64,000 bases of DNA from Climacteris rufus (taxonomy: Eukaryota; Chordata; Aves; Passeriformes; Climacteridae): contig VZRZ01000466.1 of assembly GCA_013398175.1 (NCBI GenBank), forward strand, positions 1,316,067 to 1,380,066, read 5' to 3'. Below are positions 37,299 through 49,415 of this stretch, one piece after another. Within the stretch, counting starts at the first letter, position 1. The number at the start of each line of letters is the position of its first letter. Made by a program: the position numbers and the translations under genes. The notes beneath the pieces are model-generated. The model did no database searches. It was given only the letters and a program-made list of their open reading frames with translations, and was not told the origin of the DNA.

Positions 37299-37582
37299 TA
37301 GTAGCTAGTTCTCAAGGTTATTGTTCTGTAAACACAGCCATGTTATTGTAGAACTATCTTATCACATGCATTCCTTTCCCATGGACACAGATCCTTGATG
37401 GACATTTTCTTTGACCACTGTAGTTGAAGGAGGAAGAACTGATTTCCTCCAATGACTAGTGATTTCTAAAAGGGTATATAAGAAATAAAAGAAGGTGGGT
37501 CTTGCCCCTTCCTTCCTTTCCTCTGAACTTGAACACAGCTGTCTCTGGCTCTTCTTTCTGCGCCTCCAGCATTCCAGCAACA
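37299..37582 (+). mobile_element. Short LTR, family copy 2
   Basis: Shares with the copy at 7147-7419 the GTAGCTAGTT start, CATGTTATTG, the TTGATGGACATT..TTTGACCACTG block, GGTATATAAGAAATAAAAGA (a better TATA match) and GGTCTTGCCCCTTCCTTCC. Ends ..CCAGCAACA. No partner LTR or target duplication seen. Confidence 0.65.
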
Positions 37583-38557
37583 TTAGTTTGGAAAGGAGGC
37601 TGTCTTGTGATACAGGTCTGTTAATGTCCAAGGTTTTTGGAGTATTTGTGTTTGCTGTAATTAAAAGCAAACAACACCAAGAAAAAAGCAACACAAATCC
37701 AGTAGGTTACATCATCTACAAAAGATTTCTTCCACATATTAAACTAGTGATATTAGTTAAAATTCGCTAGTCTGTAGCTCTGGCCTCCATTCTTTCCCTT
37801 TATTCTGTTTTCTTCTTTGGAGTTGGGAAGTTAGTCAGAAATGAGCTCTTGCCCACTTTAATCACATCTTCACTTCAGAATCAACCAATACAGTCAGCAG
37901 TATTGGCAAAGAATGTAACATTTCAAGAGAGAGCAATCTTACTTGCAAACTCTCGTCAACCTCATTTCTGTTCATTATTTTTCTGGAAAAAATACTTTTA
38001 TATTGCCACTATATCCTTGCAACAATTATCATCTTCAGGTGTCTTTGTTTTTGTAAACTAATGTTTTTATTAATAAATAAGAGTGGGATTGAATAAAAAA
38101 TGCTGGCAAAGCTAGGGAAACAAAAAAGCCCTTCAAGCAAAAGTATTCTGGTCATCATTATCCTAAGATACCATATTAAAGGCTTTCTCCTTTATTCATC
38201 TTAACACTGTAGACAAGAGGTAACTGCTTCCAGAGAGCAGTGGAATGAAAGTGCCACAATATTAGAAGTATCACATCACAGTAAGTAGCAGACAGACTCT
38301 GGTGTGACAGAATAATAATAATAGAAAAACATCCATTTCAGGGAGGAAATACACTAATTTGTAGTCAACTCCACTCATGGAGAGGTACTGAAAACAATTC
38401 CTTAAACTGGCTTACTAAGAAAGATGGTAGGTTAATAGCTTACTGCCATTTTCTCAAGAGACAAGTCCATTACCCAGAGGAATGGCAAATGCTGCTTTTG
38501 AAGAAGGGTAGTTAACTATCACTTCTAATACTAATACCACTCGGCTCTTCATCTCAC
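37583..38557. other. Intron-like, nothing supported
   Basis: No element or exon recognised. Confidence 0.35.
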
Positions 38558-38648
38558 CTGCACTTTGTGAAAGTTGCATTTTATAGTCCCTTTCATCAAG
38601 GAAATTCAAAACCAAAGCTTTTGTCAAAGTGGGGATGCCTCTGAGGAA
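38558..38648 (-). CDS. Candidate exon (91 nt), well-bounded
   Basis: Excellent acceptor (TTTTTCCTCCTTTGGCAG) and donor (CAG|GTGAGA). Only phase 0 is open: FLRGIPTLTKALVLNFLDER then DYKMQLSQSA plus one base. The best-bounded exon in the middle of the window. Confidence 0.6.
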
Positions 38649-38659
38649 CTGCCAAAGGA

Positions 38660-39686
38660 GGAAAAAGCATGCCCAGAGGGTTTCTCCTCCTGGCAAGAAC
38701 ATTCATTTCCTTGTCCTCATCCTTCCAAGCTCACACCTGGAGTGGGTTCCACACCAGCGCCACAGAGAGAAGGGTAAAGGCGAGCAGACCGACTGAAAGG
38801 AAGAGGTGAGGGGAAAACCAGGGTCTGTAAAACTTTGGAGGAATTCTAGTTTGTGGCAAGCTTGTGCAGTTGGGAGGGCCTAGACCCAGAGGTAAAGCTG
38901 GTTCATTAAGAGTTAGCTTGCCTGTCAGCCATCTGTGGAAGAAGAGCACAGGTATGACAGCCCAGCATTGCACGACAAAGTCAGTTCTACTGGGGAATGT
39001 GCCCCTCTTGCACAAGGAGTAACATTTCACCATAACCTAGGGGACAAAATAAAGAAGCACCTAACTGAAGCTACCAGGAAATTTAGTAGAAACAGGCAAT
39101 TCCCTAGCCTACAGACTGGACTTTGCTTTTACTACAACTGCTAAATGAGAAAATGCTCTATTAGGCTTCCAGCTAGTGGTCCACCTGTCTATATACAGAA
39201 GGGTATTTCTTTTCCTTATGTCATTACTCTTCTACAGAGGTCAAGGGATGCAAGAAAAACTCTCTGCTGTGCAATTCACTAGAGCAGAATACAGAGTTCC
39301 TCTTCCAAAAATCCTTTGAGCAACACCTTTACTAGCAGAGTCTATAATCTACCCTATGGAGCTCACAATAGACACTGCATTGGCTCAATTTCAGCAATTA
39401 TCTGAAAAACACTTTTTCAACCACCACATCAACTTTGAAAAAAGCCAAATAATTCTCAGTAGTAAGCCTCTGCACTCCTCCACTAAACTCAGTGTTTAGG
39501 TCTCATGGAAACAGTGATTGTGTATGTCACCCCAAAAAACCTTGCTCTTGGACAGCTCTTCACCATCCCTAGAGTCAGACTTCACATTTAAAATTCATCC
39601 CTCTGGATTTAGACAGGATTTTAAATATGGAACAGTGCCCCAGTTGTTGCTTATTTGGATCAGAATTCTTGTGAACCATAAATTAC
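38660..39686. other. Intron-like, nothing supported
   Basis: Short frames on both strands at 38731-39144 look like chance. Confidence 0.35.
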
Positions 39687-39824
39687 AGGGTTTGACACAT
39701 AACTGTTCATGAATGTTTCTCTGTACCATCTGATTCCCAGTTTGACCACAGACTTCCATACTGCTCCTATGATACGTTTCATGGGAACCCTTCTAATACA
39801 ATTTAATTTCTTGGCTACCATTTC
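39687..39824 (-). CDS. Candidate exon (138 nt)
   Basis: Very strong acceptor (TTTTTTTCCCTTGGTGTGAAG). 46 codons in phase 0: EMVAKKLNCIRRVPMKRIIG, AVWKSVVKLGIRWYRETFMN, SYVSNP. The donor (CCT|GTAATT) is moderate; the frame runs on eight codons to a stop. Basic, aromatic, helical. Confidence 0.56.
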
Positions 39825-39829
39825 CTTCA

Positions 39830-42433
39830 CACCAAGGGAAAAAAAGTGAAAAAGCTGAAAAAATTGGTAGCTAACAGCAGTGCAATTTTCAGATAATCCC
39901 ACTGTTTAAATGAACAATGACAGAAACATTTATATCTAAGATCTTTAATTTGAGCCACCCTTGTGCCTTTCAAAATAAAGTGCATGCAGAAAGAAGGCAA
40001 AATACAGTAGATCAGTTTATATTTTCTGTAGTAGATCTCTATTCCACACAATAGTCAAGCCTGTTCAGTAATGTGGGAAGGACTGCCATTTCCTCTTCTT
40101 CCAATCCCAAGCAACACAAGTCCCTGCTAAGAACTGCAAGTCTCTGTTGAGAATCCCCGTAACATCTGCCCTTTGGAGAAATGGTGTGCAAGAAGCTTGA
40201 AGGGTTTAGTTACTACATAGCCATGTAGAACATAGCACATAACTTTGAAAACAGTTGTCTTTTCACAAGACATTAATTCTGTCACCTTGTATTAATTCTA
40301 TCACCCTGTATTTAACCCTATCTGGCCAGGGTCCCCTATGTCTTAGGCCAGTGCAAGTATTCCCATTTATTCTAATTTTAAATAAAGAGCACATAAGGTG
40401 GCCATCCAATACTGATAGGACATATAACATCTTTTTTGTAAGAGCACAAGGTTCTCTGCATTAAAGAATTGTTTAAAATCTCCAAGTCCTTAAATATTGG
40501 TAAGCTACCACATGGACAATTTGATTAACATGTATAGCCAAAAACCTTCTTTGAGACAAAGATTTTTGTCCTAGAAGATTATAAATTTAATCTGGAAGAA
40601 GTATAAAGCTCTTTGCTAAAAAGAATCTTTCCAGAATAGACATAAACTTTCAACTAAACTACTGTTTAATTTTAGTGTTGTTTGAGTCCTGTTGTCACCA
40701 AAAGCCATAGTCATGGGCCATGAAGTCACATCACCTGAACTATTGAAAAAATAATATTTACTAAATGAATGAATGTACTTGTGCATTGTCAAAGGTAATT
40801 ACTAAAGGCTTCAGGGCAGAAAACTGAACATTTGAACATCTGATGCCATCAAAAATGAGATAAATGTCTGGTGTCTGCCCATGATACAGTAAAATCCAGT
40901 GGTGTATTTCTGAAGTAAACAGTGTTATCAAAAAACCAAACCATATTTGCCATAGAATTATGCTTTCCCTCCTGTATCATCACTTCTTTTCTTGTTTGCA
41001 CACTTCTATTGCTTTGTATAAATACACGATCTCTACATCTTCATTTCTCTGAGGAGAATACGCTGGGGTTTTTTCCTCCTCATCAAGCCTGAACAGTCTT
41101 TAATTTGGCAGAGTTAAGACGTATGTATGAAAAAATGAAAAAAGAAAAGCCTTACATTATTCAACAGTGTTTGACATGACTACAGAACTGGGAAAAAAAC
41201 ATATCTTTAAATTGTATGTGCTATCATACTGTGACATTATATTACCAGGCGGTGATAAAACATGACTCTATGTGAAACGATGTTACACCTTTGTCAGAGA
41301 AAATGTTAGCTGCTTTGGAACAGTATCACATGCTGTTTTGAGAAAGAAAAATTCTAAGTTATCAGGAAACTTACAGGATGGCTGCATCCAACACTGAAGC
41401 AAATTACTTGAAAATAGTTTCAACTTCACTGCCCAGAGCGTACATTAAATGCATTATCTATATTGAGCTCTGCTGCAGCTCTAAATTTAGTGAAATGTGG
41501 TTTTCACTGAGGCTAATGAAACTGGTAATCCCTATGGAGAGTGAAATTTCAGCATTTTCCTTATTCAGTGGCTTCTCAGTTTCCAACCAGACTACCTCAG
41601 GCTATGATTTATCAGAGCTCAGAAGCTAAGGTTTGAGGGTCTTTTTAAATATGTGGATAGGAAACGTTCCTGGGAAACTTGGTGTTGAAGGAAGAAACGA
41701 TGATGCTATTGCATTATTAGAAACTCAGATCTAGTAGGTACCTTGCCACTGAAATTGCCTTCTTTTGACTGAAATATAAAATACAAGTGTAATTAGCAGA
41801 AGACTTTAAAAAAAAAAAGATGATTGCGATGTTGGTTTTAGTTGCTTTTTTTGTGGTTTTTTTTCCCCACAAGAGGAAACGTCTGTACTCCTGTTTTCAG
41901 TGACCTAAAATTGGGGTGATACAGGTCACCCATAGCCAACTGGCATAAAGTCAGCAGGAGCAAACCTTGTCTACCAAAAATTTTCAGAGAAGTCTAACCT
42001 AGCCATGTGCGTGGGGTTGTTTTGTCCTGTGGCCCGGGTGGTTTCCATCCAAGACTAAGAGCTCCAATATGGGATTTACTGCATCGTCCTCTTTATGTTT
42101 GTACACAGATCCAAAGATCAAAAAGCCCCATTTGATGCTTAGTAAAAAGACATGAGGATAGGACTTACCTCTAGATTAAGACATCTAAAAGTCAGGTTCT
42201 GCATGTGAGCTAGATGTTCTCACTCCCACTCTAGCTAGTGGAGAACTGATCAATGTAGTTGATAGAATCCAAAAGCAATCCAGCTCAGAAGTCTGTTCTG
42301 AATTTGGCAGCTCATAAAGCCAGCACAGTCAAGAGCCCTGTTTCTGTGGCCAACTTTATACAAATGAATGATGCATCTGTCCACCCACTTCACTGCTTTC
42401 AACTACTCAACCCAAATGACCAAGGACACATGC
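39830..42433. other. Intron-like, nothing firm
   Basis: Holds a 2 x 19-base direct repeat at 40272-40309. Small minus-strand candidates too short to call are 41373-41391 (strong acceptor and GTAAGT) and 42171-42200 (NLTFRCLNLE before GAG|GTAAGT). Confidence 0.35.
40272..40309. repeat. Two-copy 19-bp direct repeat
   Basis: ATTAATTCTGTCACCTTGT followed directly by ATTAATTCTATCACCCTGT. Confidence 0.85.
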
Positions 42434-42737
42434 TGTCATGGTGTAACCTCAGTCAGCAACCTAGCCACTCGTTCATTCCCCTCTGCTGGGGAGAAAATCA
42501 GAAGAGCAAAAGTGAGAAAATGTATGGTTTGAGATAAAGACAGATTAATAATACAGAGAAAAAGCCACACATGCAAGAAAAGCAAAACAGAAAAGGCCTT
42601 GACCCTGTACAAGCCCTTCTCAGCAATAACAAAAACATCTCTCTATTATCAACTCTGTTTTCATCTGGAATCCAAAGCAGAGCCTCATAATAGCCACTGT
42701 GAAGAAAATTAATTCTACCCCAGCCCAAACCAGCCCA
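42434..42737 (-). mobile_element. Avian ERVL-type solo LTR, shortened
   Basis: The complement reads from a GGCTGGGGTAGAATTAATTTTC start through TGATAA..AGAGATGTTTTTG to CTGTCTTTATCTCAAACC, CACTTTTGCTCTTCTGATTTTC and a terminal GGTTACACCATGACA, in the order of the widespread avian ERVL LTR. The middle third, which in the family carries the TATA region, is missing between GGTCAAGGCCTTTTC and the TCTGTCTTTATCTC block. No internal region. Confidence 0.7.
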
Positions 42738-45700
42738 TGTGCACGGCAGGATCAATCACACAGTTTTGTCACAAGGCAGAAATTCACACCACTATGTATC
42801 ACAAGCACCACTCTACTTCCACTGTGCCATCACTATCCATATTTGTACTTCATCTCTGTGCCTTTATTTCAAAGTTCCACTACAAAGCAAACAAAAGAGA
42901 AGCGTAGCAGTTCAGATTTGGTTTAAAAACATAGCTCAAACGGTCAAATTTCCTATCAGAATTAAGTCCTTTTGGAGAAATATATAATGGCATAATCTAC
43001 ACAAAGCACCTAAAATTACCTAAATGCCTGAGCTGCCTGTTGAAAATATACTAACCCTGTACATCCTCTATGCAGCCCTTGCTGACTGACACCTCTGAAA
43101 TCCAGTATGGAATTTAAATCTCTCCCTACTCAGACTTCTCAGGTTCTGTCCAACAATTGCACCTTGGCATTACAGCAAGGTTCAAGCATCCTCTCAAGCA
43201 TGACATTTAACTGAAAGTGGTTCAACCCTCAGAGAAAGTCTGGATGAAGATGCTAAAGATATCGCCTGCAGATCAGCTTAAAAGCTTTTTAGCTTGACTA
43301 ATAGATGGAAGTCTCATTATATTAGTATCAGTTAATTGATTTTGGGGAACAAAAACCACTTGCCTTAGGTTTAGCCTGCCTCACAACTGCCCTATAGTTG
43401 CTGGTAAAGCTGAATAGTCAGAGAAGAGTCTTAGCAGATGCAGCAGAGACTGGAAATTGGATGTTTTCCAACACAGCAATTGCTATATATGCTATCTGGA
43501 TTATGCAGTCCCTTATTAAGTAGTGTCAAGGATTAGCCAGAACTAAAAACACTTGTGGGACTAGGGATTTATTTATATGAGGACAATCAGGAAAGTGAAT
43601 TAACTAAAAATGTTACTTTAAAGAGAAGCTGTAAAACTACATTAAATCCTAATGTGGATGTTCTCCTTTAGAAACTACATTTGAATGATCTAACTTCACT
43701 GATGAAGTAAATTAAATTAAATTAGGACCACTTGAATTCTGGATAAGAAGGTCCTTAGGGGTTTTAAGGACGTTTAACTGATCTATTTCTAAGTCACATC
43801 TTTAGTTGACTCACATTAATTTTCACAAATTGCTCCGTGTAGATAAGTCTCAAGTTCTGAAATGAGGAAAGCCCATAAAAAGAAAAGTGACTGCTAAATT
43901 AATGGCAACAAAACATTTCTAAAACCAGTTTCAACACAGCTTCTTCATCTGCAAAGGCAATAGTAATCACAACGACTCTGGATCTGCATATTGAAGGACA
44001 AGATTTAGTAACAGGCTCTCAAATAAGTCTTCTTGTGATAATGCCCAACTGAACCTTCTTCTTCTCAGATTGCAAACTGTTTGCTCTGTAATTCTTGTTT
44101 GGCCAATCCTGCAACAAGATTTTAGATTTTAGGAAACTCTAAACAGTTTGGAAGGCATTTAGGCTAAAGTTAAGATTTATCATTAAAGAGCTGTAAACTA
44201 CCAATGTGTCAAGACAGTAGATTTCTTTTTTTTTTTTTTTTTTTTAATTTTGCCAGGCCAAGTTCAACTGCTGGAGGCAAAAAGAGCAAAAAACAATCCC
44301 TCATAACTTCATTCTTTTTTTTTTTTTTTTCTGTAATCTATACAATCCATGGTTGACAACTTGTAACCAGTCTATTTCTTGTATTGTATTAGAAAGCCAA
44401 TGGGACAAATGGCATTACTGACCTTTCTGCTTTTTGTTCAATATCCTATTTCCAGAGTGGAAGGAACTACGTAGTTCTCTAATATTACCGATATTTGAGT
44501 CAAATTGTGCAACAATTGCATTGTTGTAAATTCAGCTAATTAATCATTGTCATCCTTCTATTGTGCATCTTGACTTCCTTCTGTGATTTTTCTGTCTAAA
44601 GAACAATTGGTGTTACAGATACTCATATTCAGGGTGTGTATAAGACTTCATTCCCTCATCCAGGGTTACCTTTTCCTCAAGAGAAGTAATATAAGAATAT
44701 GCATTTAAATTTTTATACCATCATAAACAGTTTTCCCATACAAAGAGATAGTTTTCCAAGTCCCTCTCATGACATGTGCAGTAATGAGCATCTTAACACC
44801 GTAGGTAGGTTGTAGTTATTGCTGTTCAGAGAGTATATCTATACCTACAGCAGGAAAAAAGGCTGGAACCAGCCTAAAATACGCTGAACCACTGGTTCCA
44901 TTTATTTTGTCTTCACCTCTGTCAGTAAGTCAAGGTAAAAGCACCCATATTGTGCCTTAAAAAAAGCAGCTCACAGATTTTCCTTGTGCACAGAACAACC
45001 TGTGAAGGCTTTTGTAGCTAATAGCAAACACATGTTTAGATTAAAATGCAGGTCTTAAAATATCCTACTCTCGAACAAATGCACTTACAAGGATGTTATG
45101 TCTAATTTTGGCCTTTTGGAAGGCTAACTATTTTAAGAACACATTTTATTGAAGTCTTAGAATACTTGCAGAAAAAAAGTTCTACATGTTGATTCAGTAG
45201 AAACTATGTTTCAAAAACCAGCATTCATGTGGTGCTTTCTCCTGACTTAAAAGAATAAAAGAAAAAGATACTTTGTACCAAAATCCAAAGACATTTTGTT
45301 ATTGTCATTAATTACGGTCTGCAAAAACATTCAGAGTAGTTAAAGGAGCAGAAAACCTAAAAACCTATAGTAGAGCTTAGTTAGTCACCTTAAATTTTTT
45401 CTGTTATGGAATGAAGACTTCAGCATTTTCATTAATAATTCCTGATGGTTTACCCATTACATCATAATTTTCAATAGAAAGCAAACATAACCTGCCTATT
45501 TCAGAGCACTGAACAAACCCACAAAAGTGGAGAAGGGGTTGCATTTATGAACAAGGTGGAGAATAGAATCTGTCTCTGAACTTTCTGGAAAACACAACAG
45601 GCTAAAACCAGAGAGATTAAGGGGAGGAAAGTTTGTCAGTTTTAGAACTGAACAGGAAGCCAAATTAACCTTGGCTTAGTCAGTGTTTGTGAAATCCTAG

Positions 45701-46053
45701 CATCCATTAAATGAAAAAAACCAACCCTGCTTCTCAATTACTCTGGGGTGACAGGGACTGCAGAAATTCAGAGACCATCATTCCGTGGTTCTGGTATGCT
45801 ATTGTACATAAAAGTATCCTGATTTTATTTTCCATCAGAAAAGATATGTTGTTTCATTTTTGTGTCTTGAACTAGTAATGGCTTAAGCACACAAATAAAT
45901 CCTTCTGATTTCTGAAATACCATATGTTTTTCAGGACTGTGATTGTTTGTTTTTCATGTATTTGTACACACTTTTCCATGACAAATATAACAAGTAAAAT
46001 TGCAAAAGCATGCTTAGTTCAGCAAAAAACGACCCTGCTTTCTGCTTACTTAC
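42738..46053. other. Intron-like with two T runs
   Basis: T20 at 44226-44245 and T16 at 44315-44330. No repeat family or well-bounded exon recognised. Confidence 0.35.
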
Positions 46054-46095
46054 CAAGCTGAACCCTCTCTTGAGTGGCTGAACAAGTAACAGTGG
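46054..46095 (-). CDS. Candidate exon (42 nt)
   Basis: Excellent acceptor (CCAACCTCCTTTTTACAG) and donor (TTG|GTAAGT). All three frames are open, so the reading is not fixed (phase 0 gives PLLLVQPLKRGFSL). Confidence 0.45.
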
Positions 46096-46932
46096 CTGTA
46101 AAAAGGAGGTTGGACCTTGGGGCAGCAGTAAGGAAGACTGGAAGAGGAAGCAGGGATAACAGAAGCTGAAATCCTCCTTCCAGCAGTATCAAACTATTGG
46201 ATGTGCTCAGAGATCTCACCTCTTTGCAGGTTTAAAGACCCAAGTACAACATCTGAAAATAGGCAAGCCTCTCTGCCTTTTACTCTTCCCTCACTTCCCA
46301 GGGGTACAGTTCTGCCAAGTGTGTAAAAAGAGCTGTTTGGTCTTGTAAGATTTAATAAACATTTTTCTTTAATTGATGTTCAAGCATTTCTAGTCTCTCC
46401 AGTGCATTGAACACAATCTAATAGGGAAAGATCTACCTACTTAATAATACCTGCAATGCTTTCTCATGCTACTCAAAAGTATTAAGTGTCCTAACAAGGC
46501 ATTTCTATATGGTTTATCAAAAGCAAAGTTTTTTTGCTGTAAAAATTAAAAACATTTCTTTTCAGTTTCCATCCTCTCAAAAAACAGCTTGTGCAGTTAA
46601 ACTTGAGTCCTTTCCAAGCACCTTTTTTGACTGCACATCACAGTTCAAACTTTGAAAGATAAAAGTTTTCCTTTATGAAAGTCAACATTAAAAGCTTTTA
46701 ATAAAAAATATTTTACAACTTTAACCATAAAATTGTTACTGGAAGACTATATTCTCAAGATGCAAAACATTGTGGGGGAGAGAAACAGAAATTTATTTGG
46801 ATACTACTGTAAATAATTATCAACATATACTGGCAAACTTTGCTGGAATGTGCAAAATGCAGTAAAGTAAAAATGTTGCCCTTTTCTATCTATATTTAAA
46901 TTCGACCTTTGTTCAAAAGCCAATTTCAGATC

Positions 46933-46934
<2 letters not shown>

Positions 46935-46984
<50 letters not shown>

Positions 46985-47000
46985 CCCACACTCGACAGGN
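46935..47000. repeat. 47-base T run and N
   Basis: T at 46935-46981, then a short unique stretch and an ambiguous base at 47000 followed by T7. Looks like a patched gap or slippage-prone site. Confidence 0.9.
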
Positions 47001-47355
47001 TTTTTTTGCTTAAACCAACACTGGAAGAGGTGAACTATTTAAAAAAAGAAATCCCACCAAATGGAAAAGAGGATTATCCAATTTTATTTTCTGCCCAGTT
47101 TTGATAAAACCTCGGTGAAAAAAACCTCATATGCTATCCTACATAATACATTGATATATTAGCAGCCTGTGCAAAAATCCTAAAAATACAAGAATCTTTT
47201 AATGCATATAGAACACACCAAAGTCATCAGCCTTACACTGTACAATAATACAAGTACAGGGACCAAAACGTCCCACATGACAGCCTTTCTTGTTGTCTTC
47301 TGCTCTTTTCCTGGACTGGAAAACCTCTCATGGCAGGTTCTTTTCCAAAATTTAC

Positions 47356-47400
47356 CATAAACAGATAAAACGTATGATATTTTCATTCGGAATGTTACAT
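47356..47400 (-). CDS. Candidate exon (45 nt)
   Basis: Acceptor TTATCCAGGGGTCTGTAG; donor ATG|GTAAAT. Reads VTFRMKISYVLSVY with two leading and one trailing base. Confidence 0.46.
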
Positions 47401-47799
47401 CTACAGACCCCTGGATAAACCAGGAGTTTTATTTAAGCAGCTAAATCCTACTATTGAAACAAAAACAGTTGTGTGTGTGTGTAGGAAATGTAAGTGTAGG
47501 AGGGAAGGAAAGCAGAACCAAATGTGAACTCCTGCCTACAAAAGATGGTGGTAGCAAGTGTGGAGTTCTGATATGTCAGAACACTGTTCTTAATTTTAAC
47601 ATTCTTTTGGATGGGTAAATTCCTCACAGTTATACCACTACGATTCTACTGCCATTTGCAAGCAAGCAGAGGAATGCAAGAACAGAAGAAAGGTAGGAAG
47701 GGACTACAGTTGGAGGGAATGCATGGATAAATCAGCAGATAACATGCAGGAATATTGAGATGATTGATGGACAGAAAGTAAGAAGGAAAAGCAGAGTGA

Positions 47800-47837
47800 C
47801 TAGAGACTTTCTAGAGATTCTCTAGAGACTCTAGAGG
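47800..47837. repeat. CTAGAGA short tandem repeat
   Basis: Four units of CTAGAGA spaced 9-11 bases. It lies just downstream (minus sense) of a superb orphan acceptor at 47919 (TTTTTTCCTTCTGTCTCCAG). Confidence 0.8.
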
Positions 47838-47839
47838 CT

Positions 47840-48786
47840 GAAGTTTGCCTGCTGAGCTCTGCAGCAGTGGGACTGTTGCTGCAAATGGGTGAAACGTGCT
47901 GGGTATGGCATGGAACCCCTGGAGACAGAAGGAAAAAATGCACATGTGAGGAAACACCATCTTAGTCAAATGCAGACACCCTATCCTCGGTTCCTCTTTC
48001 CAGAGCAATAGTTTATTCCCAGGTCAAAGGTAGCAGAAGAGGCAGGTGTGCCAGGAACATTTGGAAGTTAGAGTTACACAGAAAAAAATTCAAAGATAGA
48101 CAATTACAAATACTTTCCAAAGGCTAGTTATTAAAGATCTTCTGTCTCAGATTATTTCTAAAATGGAGATACAATATCTAGCTAGTCTACAGAAGATACT
48201 GAGTTGTTAGCAAGCAAAGCTCTTTTCAATATATGGGACACTATAAGTGCTAAGTATTATTATCATTACTACCACTACTAAGAAAAAACAATAAAATATA
48301 GTATTGAACAATGGGCAACACGCTGTAATATTGTTACATCCGGCTTTAAAATAAATATATTTCTATCACTGGTAATAAAAATATACTATAAAAATGGAAA
48401 CTTGTAAAAATAAATCTCAGGCAAGTCATCTAAGGAGGGTGGGAGTGATACAAGAAATTGGCATTGGTTTGCTTGACTGCTTTTATGCTAAATGACATGG
48501 GGATTGGGTTGAACACTCTAGACTGTAATATTTTCTGTTAAGGTTGATCTGTTCAAATCCATTACTGTTCTCAGAGTTTGGTCGTTTATGCATCTGTTGG
48601 GAAGAGAAATCAAATATTATAAACCCTCAAGGCAATGATGTAACTCCCCTATTGTATTTTTTTTCAGTTTGAAGCCACTGCAGACCACTTAGATGTTGCA
48701 AATCCCTTTATTCCCTCCACAGGAGCCTGAACACCCTGACCTTTCTTTACCCTATGCAACGTTCAGTGGAATAAAGAATACACTGG
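47840..48786. other. Intron-like; orphan acceptor at 47919
   Basis: The acceptor opens frames in all three phases but I cannot place the donor. The rest is AT-rich. Confidence 0.3.
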
Positions 48787-49052
48787 TGTCGCAATAACGA
48801 CACGAAAGAAGGAGACTGACACCTGTTAAGAGCAAAGGAACAACTGAGGGCAGACCCCACCCATCTTTATTATATCTGTGTCTCAGAAATCACAGTGGAT
48901 TGGAGGAGCAGCTTCGCCGCCCCTCAATCACACTGGTCAAAGGAAATGTCCATCAAACCTCTGTGCCCAGGAGAAAGGAATGTAAATAATAAGCTACTGT
49001 TACAATAACATGGCTATGTTTGTTGCCTTAGGTTTAACCCTTGTATTTTTCA
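48787..49052 (-). mobile_element. Short LTR, family copy 3
   Basis: The complement starts near TGAAAAATACAAGGG and ends GTCGTTATTGCGACA. It shares CATGTTATTGTAAC, ATTCCTTTCTCCTGGGCACAG, GTTTGATGGACATTTCCTTTG and an ATATAATAAAGATGGGTGGG promoter block with the other two copies. The least decayed promoter of the three. The 5' end is uncertain. Confidence 0.65.
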
Positions 49053-49198
49053 AATGCTGCATTGTCTGGCGTGCGTGCTTTATATCTCGTTGGTTGCTGT
49101 TTTCTATAGAGATAACACCGCCACTCTGTACTCACCAAGGCCATTTGGGCTGCCCAGGCCCAAGATTCTAAAGGGGGGGGAGCGATCTAGGGGGAAAT
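49053..49198 (+). mobile_element. Provirus 3' internal fragment with polypurine tract
   Basis: A short frame with a hydrophobic segment runs into this stretch and ends in TAA at 49168-49170, directly before AAAGGGGGGGG and AGGGGGAAAT, a polypurine tract touching the LTR. This is the arrangement at the 3' end of an endogenous retrovirus. The 5' part is lost. Confidence 0.5.
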
Positions 49199-49415
49199 TG
49201 TTAAGTTTTAATTGGTAAATCTCTGCTGGTATGCGAATGGACCAAACCTATAAAAGTGTGGAGAACTCGTGACTCCTTGTCCATTTTGGGTGATGCCCCA
49301 AGTAGGGGCTTTGTCTGCCCTAAATGTACCTTTGAAGGCCCTTCGAATAAATACCCACCTTTGATTCCCTTACTCCTGCCTGGCCTCAGTTTTTGGGCTA
49401 GCCTTTTAGGCATCA
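49199..49415 (+). mobile_element. 3' LTR with promoter and poly(A) signal
   Basis: 217 bases from TGTTAAG to GGCATCA, with TATAAAAG at 49249-49256 and AATAAA at 49346-49351 in the expected U3-R order. Lies head-on to the opposite-strand LTR at 48787-49052. Confidence 0.6.

Noticed and set aside
44640..44700. Minus frame AYSYITSLEEK before AAG|GTAACC
   Set aside because: No AG lies between the preceding in-frame stop and the frame, so it cannot be spliced in.
46804..46989. Poly-lysine frame
   Set aside because: Product of the T47 homopolymer.
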